Shown here: positions 57,661 to 64,000 of the stretch, one piece after another
How the letters are laid out: the number at the start of each line of letters is the position of its first letter
Numbering within the stretch: position 1 is the stretch's first letter
Assembly (NCBI RefSeq): GCF_043641665.1
Contig: NC_092192.1
Location: 2,508,658-2,572,657, forward strand
Direction of reading: 5' to 3'
DNA from: Enoplosus armatus
Taxonomy: Eukaryota > Chordata > Actinopteri > Centrarchiformes > Enoplosidae
Length of the DNA: 64,000 bases
Made by a program: the position numbers and the translations under genes
The notes under the pieces: model-generated
Seen by the model: only the letters and a program-made list of their open reading frames with translations
Told to the model about the DNA's origin: nothing
The model's database searches: none

Positions 57661-60187
57661 CAGTTCCCCCCAAAATACATCCCCCTAAATCATAGCTGCT
57701 TTAAATTTCATTCATATGGAAGTAGTGAAACAGTTAGTAGCTACTCTACTTGAGTCTTTCTACTTCTACTGCACCACATCTCAGAGGGAAATATTGAACT
57801 TTTTACTTTTACTACATTTATTTGACAGCTTTAGTTACTTTACAGATTAAAACATATGAAGAGTTTATAAAACATGTTTTGTTATAAATTAAACTCCACA
57901 ACAGTTTATACAAGTACAGCCGAAATTAGTCCATTAATCAATTAGTTGATTGACAGAAAATTAATTGGCAACTGAACATTTCACCATTTACAACAGTAAA
58001 ATCCTGCTTTTACATAAATGATGTGAAATAATAAGAAACTAATGATATAATATGTAATAGAAGAGTCATAGGGGGCATTTTACTGCTTGTAATACTTTAA
58101 ATACATTTTCCTGATTATACTTATGTACTTTTACTGCAGTAAAGGCTCTGAATACTTCCTCCTCTGTCTGTTAATGTCAGAATCACATGTTCATCTATTA
58201 CATATGGGTGAGCATCCAATTACTTTTGGTTGTATATGTACTGTATGTGGACAGTTTTTACTTCACACTACTTTGCCTTTGCCAGTTTTGTGTCCTAAAC
58301 TTTGCCCCGTTGGTGTAACTGAACATTGTGACAGAGTCTTGCAAAACATCAGACTGCTCGTGGCTGCGTTGCTTCAAAGTCTCACAGGAAACACAAACCT
58401 CAGGCCGGCCGTTTGAAAGCAAAATGTAACAACGGCAGCTCGTCACACGCTGATATGGAAGATTGACCAAACATGTATCTGTCCATCACTGAGACACTGG
58501 AGTAAAAAGATCCTCAAGGACAAAACAAGATAAAACTGACGCACAAACCATCACTTGTGTCTCTTCATGTGAGTTTACTTCCAAGAACTAGCATGTTTAA
58601 ATGTGAAGTGCCAAGACGGTAAACAAGGCCGACACTCTGAGCCAAAGGACGAGAGAGGGAAAATGGGGGGAAAAAAAACAAGTATATTGTATCTCAACAA
58701 CAGGGAATCTTTTTCACAGAGCAGCTCACACAGTTTAAATGGTCCACAGTGAAGAGAAAGCATGAAAACAAACTGACTAAATGGTTTTACAGGGCAGCGA
58801 CAACATTTTTCAGCGGCTCAAGTGCAAATTTGATCGTCACACATTGAAATTGATTCCCAAACAAACATGCTGCTGCAGTGAAAGGCCGTCACCGGGAAGT
58901 TTATGATCTTAAATCTCAGGCTTTTAATGCTTCGCACTAGAACAAGTCAGAGTAAGAAGAGGTGACGTGGTGCCTGAGAAGAACTGGTTTTGGTGGTCTT
59001 GATTCTCATTCAAGTGCCAACAAACCAGGGTTAGGGTAATACTAATGTTGGCATGTTAGCATGCTAACATGGCTACTGTTAAAATGTTAAGGTGTGTTAA
59101 CATCTGAAGTATCACAACTCCCAGCTTCTCAGATGTGAGAGTTGTCTGCTCTTCTTTGTGATATATGATAAGATGTTAAATGAACATCTTTAGATTTTGG
59201 ACTTTTGGTGGATTAAAAAAGTGATTTGAGGATGTCACTTATGGTTCTAGGAAATTATAATGTTCACTATTTTCTGACATTTTTAAGACAAAACAATGAA
59301 TTGATTAATTGAGAAAATAATCAGCAGATAAAAAATGAAAATGATTGTTTGTTGCAGCCCTACATTCACGATGGCTGCCATCTTTCAGCAAAAGTTGTGC
59401 ATGTGTACAGTTAGCATGGTATATTTCCAATTGTATGATGTTTGTAGAGCATTTTAACATGTTGTTTAACGAGCTAGTGTTGCCATGCTTCATGTTAGCA
59501 ATTATCACATGCTCACAGTTATACATTCAGCATGTTGTGTTAGCATTAATCTCAACATATGTGGCTGTATTCAGTCATTAGCTTTAGCAGTTTCCTGTTA
59601 TAAGTGTTTTGACCTGCTGGTGGCACTAGAGGAAAAACCAGAGGATCACCAAACTCAGCAGGATTCATCTTGTGGAGAACATGAACGTCTGCACAAGATT
59701 TCACGGGAATCCATTAGACAGTTGTTGAGATATTTCAGACCAAAGTGGTGGAGCGACTGACAGTTAGCATGGCTACAAACTTCTCATATTTCAAGCTAAA
59801 GGCTAAAGGGATGTTGTTTGCATGAATGTGATTTCCCCTCAGAGGGTTGAGACATGGTGCTGTATACTAACAGTGGAGCCAGATAACGTTAAACCAAAGC
59901 CACAGTAACAAAAAGGAAACGTTTCAGTGGATGAAGAGGTAGTCTGGAACACCTTCAACATGGACAGACGCAAAAACAGAAAACATTTAGTGGCACAAGA
60001 AGAGTCATCATCAGGTTTCCTCTGAGATTTTTAACATTCAAGTGTTCAATTTGTCTTCGTTTCCCAGAACGAACATCCGACATTAAGTCTTTTCTAACGC
60101 CACGTCCCACCTGACGACTCTTCAGGTCTTTAGGTAAGGCTCCGGTTGTTGTCAGTCAGCAGCACCAGTCCCTTCAGGAGGTCGTCC
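57661..60187. other. Intergenic region between uimc1 and hexokinase
   Basis: A reverse family C copy (57715-58165) contains a family B fragment (57915-57980). Family A pieces lie at 59030-59100 and 59370-59780, with a family B fragment between them (59285-59360). The right end should hold the uimc1 3' UTR, but its end is not evident. No gene is seen. Confidence 0.55.
59030..59780 (+). repeat. Family A repeat interrupted by family B fragment
   Basis: 'ggcatgttagcatgctaaca' (59050) begins family A words. A family B end lies at about 59285-59360 ('gagaaaataatcagcag', 'ttgttgcagccctac'). Family A then resumes to 'gttgttgagatatttcagac'. The order suggests insertion of B into A. Confidence 0.5.
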
Positions 60188-60371
60188 TCATCTTCGTCTT
60201 TGGCTCAGCTTCTTCGCTCGCTGCTTTTTGAAGTCGATAAGGCAGCCGGTGGCCTCTGAGATGGGAGTGAAGGATCTGATGGGAGAGTTACTGATCTGGA
60301 GCGCTGACACATCGCCCTCCTCCTCCTCCTCTTCATCGTCATCATCATCATCCCGCAGATCAATGATGTCT
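60188..60371 (-). CDS. uimc1 terminal exon with SIM-like motif and conserved C-terminus
   Basis: 184 nt after the acceptor TGTATTAG|AGACAT, ending in TGA. It encodes DIIDLR, six Asp, six Glu, then SPIRSFTPISEATGCLIDFKKQ and a basic end (KKLSQRRR). The SISEATxCLxDFKKQ block is diagnostic for RAP80. Confidence 0.92.
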
Positions 60372-63300
60372 CTAATACAAGAGCACACATACAGAACACA
60401 CTATGTGATTATGTGTACAGCTGCTGCTATGATTCCTTTCATCATTGATTAATAAAGTGCTGAGACAATGAAGCCCTTTCAGACATGGAATATTAAACAC
60501 CGCCGGCCCCCAAAGCAATATAGTTTTCTTTTGTTCTATAAATTTTCAGTATATCATAAAGCTACTGCTGATAGGTCACCACTTCCTGCATGTATTTCAC
60601 AATAAATGTATTTTAATGTGATGGCAGCGGCAGGCTTTTACTGTGAAACCAGAAGTTTTGACATTTGCAGTTTGCTAACGTTACCAGAATTAACTCCATT
60701 AAGTTTTCCTGTGCATGTTTCTTTGTTTTTGTAATCTGATTCACGAAAGCTTTGTGACAGCTGAGACATTTCTAACACATCTCTCATCACAGAGGTTTTA
60801 TCACCTCTAATACAGCGATGTGTTAAAATCGTCACAGTGAAGGATTCTGGATCAAAATGTCATCAAAGATAAACGAGTCTTATATGTAACAGTGTTTGTA
60901 AGACGTCTTACTCTGGCTGGAGTTTAGATCTAGACGGTCCGGCCTCTGAGAACACAGAACAACAACAACAACAACAACATGTCAGTGGAAGTTTGACTGA
61001 TGAGAGTTTCCGAAACCTGATTCTCCTGCTGAGGCTGCAACAACAACAACTTTAGATGTTGACGGCGACCTGAAAGAGTCTGGAAGAAGTTCATGAGGTG
61101 AAAGTCTAAAGGATCAGAACTCTGTCTAAATATGTGAGGAACAAATCAAGGGTCCATTGTCCTGATTATCTTGTTCTGTGAGCTCTGAGTGTTCTCCTCA
61201 GCTATGACATAATTCAAAATGGCACAGACGAAGGCTACAACAAATGATTATTACCATTATTTTCTCCATTACTCTATTAATCACTTGTCTATAAAATGGC
61301 AGAAGACAGTAAAAAATGCCTGTGACGTCTCCCAAAATCTAAAGATATTCAATGTTTTGTCTACACTGGCCACGCGGTGAAAGCAGATTTTGTACAAACA
61401 TTCGTGCCCAGAGGATGAGTCAATTTTTCCAAAGCTTTGGTTTACCCATCAGCCTCAGCTGGACTTTGTTTTTAGTGCTAATTAGCGAATGTTAGCATGC
61501 CAACAAGCTAAACTAAGATGGTGAATATGGTAAATATTATACCTGCTAAACATCAGCTATGTTAGCGTTGTCATTATGATCATGTTAGCATGCTGATGTT
61601 GGCATTTAGCTCAAACGTGCCTGAGCTGCTAGCAGGCTGTGGACTCACCTGGGCCCCTGCTCTCTGTTTGCTCCAGAGCTGACAGCAGATTTCCTTTCTG
61701 CAAGGTCAGAAATATAGAAAAGAAAGAAAAGTTATCCTCAACAAAACAGATCAAAAAGTCCAAAAAGTTAAATAAATAAATAAATAAATAAATGTTAAGG
61801 GTTTAGTCACGTAATCTAATATTTCAGCCTTGCTGGTGCTTTATTGGGTGTGTATGGAGGCTTACCGCTGCAGTCTTTGACGCCTGCCGATGGATGCAGA
61901 GCTCTGTGTGTCTGCTGTAGTCTCTCAGAGGAACAGCTTTCTGACAGATGTAACATTTCTCTTGGTTCCTGTGGAACATAAGATAGAAACCCAATAAAAA
62001 AATCTTAGTGAATCTGTGTGAGAACACCGAGCTGTTCCTGTTAAATACGTCAGGTCGTACCTACTTACTTGCCAGAGTTGGAGGAGTCGCTGGTCTCTTC
62101 AGCAGTCACCTCGGCTCTCCTGGCTCTCTTCCTACGTGGCTTCGATGACACTAAAGGTGGAGACGAAGGCGTCACTTTAAACCATCAACATCTGAACAGC
62201 TGGACGTTTCACACGAAGACGACTTTGCTTTTCATGCAAAAGGGGTGGGGGGTTCACAAGCTACTCAGCAGTATATAAAGTCATTAAAATGAGCTCCACC
62301 TTACACATTAATGCATCAATACTTCCAATAACATATTATTCTGAAAAGTACATATTGCAGGGTGGCTTCACATTGTGAGGGACATTCTTATTTTGAATTG
62401 TGTTTTCTGATATGATCATCGTCTTCCTCAGTGTGCAAAGATGAAATTAATAATGATGCTGAGAAACTGAACTCAAGGAAGCTCATTATAGAAGGAGTTC
62501 AGCCTGTTGAGGCCTCCATCTTACTCCTTCAGTTAAAATAATGATGTATCCTCCCATAACAACAGCTAGAGTGTGTGTGTGTGTATAAAGTTGAAGGAGT
62601 AAAGGCAGGTGGAGGATGTTTGAGATGAAGGATACGACAACATCTGTGTTCTTAAGCCAAGAAAATGACCCAGTGAAGGTCATGATGATTTGAGTGACAT
62701 CGAGTACATCCAGTTAATGCGTGTTGCCTCAAAGTACTGTAAGAACTGACTGGAGGTCAGTCTTTATCTGTGTAATACTGGTGTTGACTCACTGCTTGCA
62801 GGCAATTAAAGATCTTTGTGAGGATTTGAATATTGAGTCATTCTCGTATTTCTTTACCGTCTCTCATCTGCACTACACAAACACTGATGTTTCAGTTTCC
62901 ATGACAACATTTACAAATAAAAGGCCTTAAAAAGCATTTAAAAGTCTTAAACTCTGTGAGAAGGTCTTAAATATTTATTCATTGAATGCTGTAAGCATGT
63001 TCTAAAATGATCTTCATGCACAAACGGTCTGTAGCGGACGACAAGAGTTGAATTTGATGCCTCCTTTATCCTGTTACTCATTCAGACTCTGGCTGTAAGA
63101 CAGTTATTGCGATTAATATCATTGAGGACAAATATATGTTTTCAAACTAATAAACGTACTTGGACAAATGTTCTGACATTTTGACTTATTTATAATTTTG
63201 AACTGACAATGTACTTACTCAGAAAGTGAGCTTATATTTTCACATTTGATGTTTATTTTTATTGCAAAAGTAGCCTTAAATTTAATTAAACGGTGGCATT

Positions 63301-64000
63301 AAAAAGTCTTAAATTGAACCTGCTGCTACGTGTGGACACCCTGTATTTGTCGTTCAACTAACACTGTTAAAACAGAACCTTCACAGTTTGAACTAAAAGT
63401 GTCTTCTGATGGATCGCAGGTGTTAATAGAGTTTCTATCACCTTGGAAGCAGTCGGCCTTGGGCCTCCTCTCGTCCACCACGGCCACCTCTCCGTCGCAG
63501 TACGCAGCGTGCATCTCGATCTCCGTTGCAGGGAAGGACCCCTGACAGATGGGACAGTCCACGTTGGCTTCAGGACTCTGAGGGACGGCGGCCGGTTCCA
63601 GTTCGGGAGATGTCGACCTTTGAAGACCTCGATCATTTATCTCCTCCACATCTGGTCCCCCCCCTTCCTTCTCTGCCTCCTCTTTTCTCACATCTTGGCC
63701 TCCAACATCGCTGCTGCTAACGGGGATGTTGATTTCCTTCATCTTTCTGCCCACTGGGACTGAAAACAGTCACATATAATTTTTTGATTATTTCCTGATG
63801 ACATGAACCATCACGGTTTAAATAAATCTATTTCCAGTATCAGCTCTCTACTTTCAACCAGGCAGGTGACATTGTATTTATTACAAAACTACAAATACAA
63901 AATTTTCTGTTCTATTCGTTACACCTGCAGCCTCACCGTCCTCCTCCTCCTCCTCCTCCTCTACCTCCACCTCCACCTCCTCTTCCTCCTCCTGCAGCTC
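60188..64000 (-). CDS. BRCA1-A complex subunit RAP80 (UIMC1), 3' part of gene
   Basis: RAP80 brings the BRCA1-A complex to Lys63-ubiquitin chains at DNA breaks in the nucleus. In-window coding exons: 63937-64000 (continuing beyond), 63442-63759, 62069-62150, 61866-61968, 61649-61697, 60912-60945, 60188-60371. They give 834 nt, that is 277 C-terminal residues plus stop, with all phases matching. Two C2HC fingers of equal spacing (C-x2-C-x11-H-x3-C) are CPICQGSFPATEIEMH-AAYC and CYICQKAVPLRDYSRH-TELC. Then come GNLLSALEQTE, IIDLR followed by Asp6Glu6, and FTPISEATGCLIDFKKQ near the C-terminus. As I recall human UIMC1, it has two like-spaced fingers, LLSFLEQSE and SISEATDCLVDFKKQ in the same order. 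The ubiquitin-interacting motifs and Abraxas-binding region are N-terminal and outside the window. It is followed downstream by the hexokinase gene, as UIMC1 is next to HK3 in human. Confidence 0.93.
60912..60945 (-). CDS. uimc1 34-bp small exon
   Basis: Acceptor TTCTCAG|AGGCC, donor CCAGA|GTAAGA. Its 34 nt (2+30+2) restore the frame between its neighbours and encode EAGPSRSKLQPE across the junctions. There is no family match, so it is supported by splice sites and phase only. Confidence 0.65.
61365..61650 (-). repeat. Family A repeat next to a uimc1 exon
   Basis: 'gcgaatgttagcatgccaac', 'gaatatggtaaatattatac', 'catgttagcatgctgatgtt' and 'ggcatttagctcaaacgtgc' are family A words in reverse orientation. 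The repeat runs up to the exon donor at 61648. Confidence 0.7.
61649..61697 (-). CDS. uimc1 exon, LLSALEQ helix
   Basis: 49 nt, acceptor CTTGCAG|AAAGG, donor CCCAG|GTGAGT. It encodes KGNLLSALEQTESRGP, matching human RLLSFLEQSE. Confidence 0.85.
61866..61968 (-). CDS. uimc1 exon with second C2HC zinc finger
   Basis: 103 nt, acceptor TTCCACAG|GAACC, donor GCAGCG|GTAAGC. The finger CYICQKAVPLRDYSRH...C occupies bases 61896-61955. Human UIMC1 has CYLCKSLVPFREYQCH at the same place. Confidence 0.92.
62069..62150 (-). CDS. uimc1 exon, basic then acidic linker
   Basis: 82 nt, acceptor CCTTTAG|TGTCAT, donor GGCAA|GTAAGT. It encodes SSKPRRKRARRAE, a basic cluster that could act as a nuclear localisation signal, then an acidic/Ser-rich run. 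Confidence 0.85.
63442..63759 (-). CDS. uimc1 exon with first C2HC zinc finger
   Basis: 318 nt, acceptor TTTTCAG|TCCCAG, donor CCAAG|GTGATA. An acidic, Ser/Pro-rich start is followed by CPICQGSFPATEIEMH...C at bases 63497-63556. Confidence 0.9.
63937..64000 (-). CDS. uimc1 exon (partial), Glu-rich segment
   Basis: 21 codons plus one base, ending at the donor GACG|GTGAGG. Nearly all are Glu or Val (EEEVEVEVEEEEE). The sequence is a CTC/CCT simple repeat on the plus strand. The exon may extend past 64000; a CTGCAG near 63995 could mimic an acceptor but has no visible pyrimidine tract. Confidence 0.7.

Larger units (their letters stand above)
60372..63441 (-). other. uimc1 introns in the window
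   Basis: Exons at 60912-60945, 61649-61697, 61866-61968 and 62069-62150 are excluded. A family B fragment at about 61225-61360 is followed by a reverse family A copy at about 61365-61650, which ends at the donor of the 61649-61697 exon. (AAAT)n lies at 61771-61792, and (CAA)n at about 60960-60979 next to the small exon. The 62151-63441 intron shows nothing further. Confidence 0.55.

Overview
The window is animal nuclear DNA, almost certainly from a ray-finned (probably percomorph) fish. It holds three multi-exon protein-coding genes, all on the minus strand, with GT/AG introns of 0.1 to 11 kb. Introns and intergenic DNA are full of short interspersed repeats of teleost type, microsatellites and two large tandem arrays. 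No bacterial, phage, CRISPR or operon feature was seen.

Layout, reading right to left in the direction of transcription. (1) 64000-60188: the 3' part of uimc1 (RAP80), with seven exons encoding an acidic segment, two C2HC zinc fingers, a SUMO-interacting-type motif and the conserved RAP80 C-terminus. Its 5' part lies beyond the window. (2) About 57480-41485: a complete hexokinase gene with one non-coding 5' exon and ten coding exons. Every junction keeps frame and the conceptual product is 503 residues. It has one hexokinase domain with all catalytic residues and an unusual acidic C-terminal tail. In human the two-domain HK3 gene lies next to UIMC1, so this is probably the fish gene at the HK3 locus, but with a single domain. 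(3) About 33350-4967: a complete ARID5-family gene (ARID5B/ARID6-like) with twelve coding exons and a conceptual product of 914 residues. The order is a BAH-like N-terminal region, AT-hook, ARID domain, basic AT-hook-like stretches, and a long C-terminal exon with a CtBP-type PADLS motif. Its first coding exon encodes only seven residues and is followed by an 11 kb intron.

The genes are neighbours, not a pathway: a DNA-damage ubiquitin reader, a glycolytic kinase and a chromatin-binding regulator. The link between them is synteny.

Repeats. At least four interspersed families recur and are called here family A (words around GCTAGCATG and 'gagatatttca'), B (ATCGATTA-rich, 'tctataaaatg'), C ('tggaagaagta...agtaaatgtactt') and D (a foldback element with 'ttagcttagcac' arms). 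A 3' retroelement tail with a CCCC/GGGG hairpin and 'atcaataaagt' is also present. Two arrays stand out: a 28/29-bp satellite at 35.71-36.65 kb and an 18-bp-based, higher-order minisatellite at 38.74-39.54 kb. Simple repeats lie directly against splice sites in the hexokinase and ARID genes.

Exon boundaries were placed by hand from splice consensus, phase and remembered family sequences. They are internally consistent but untested by alignment or RNA data.
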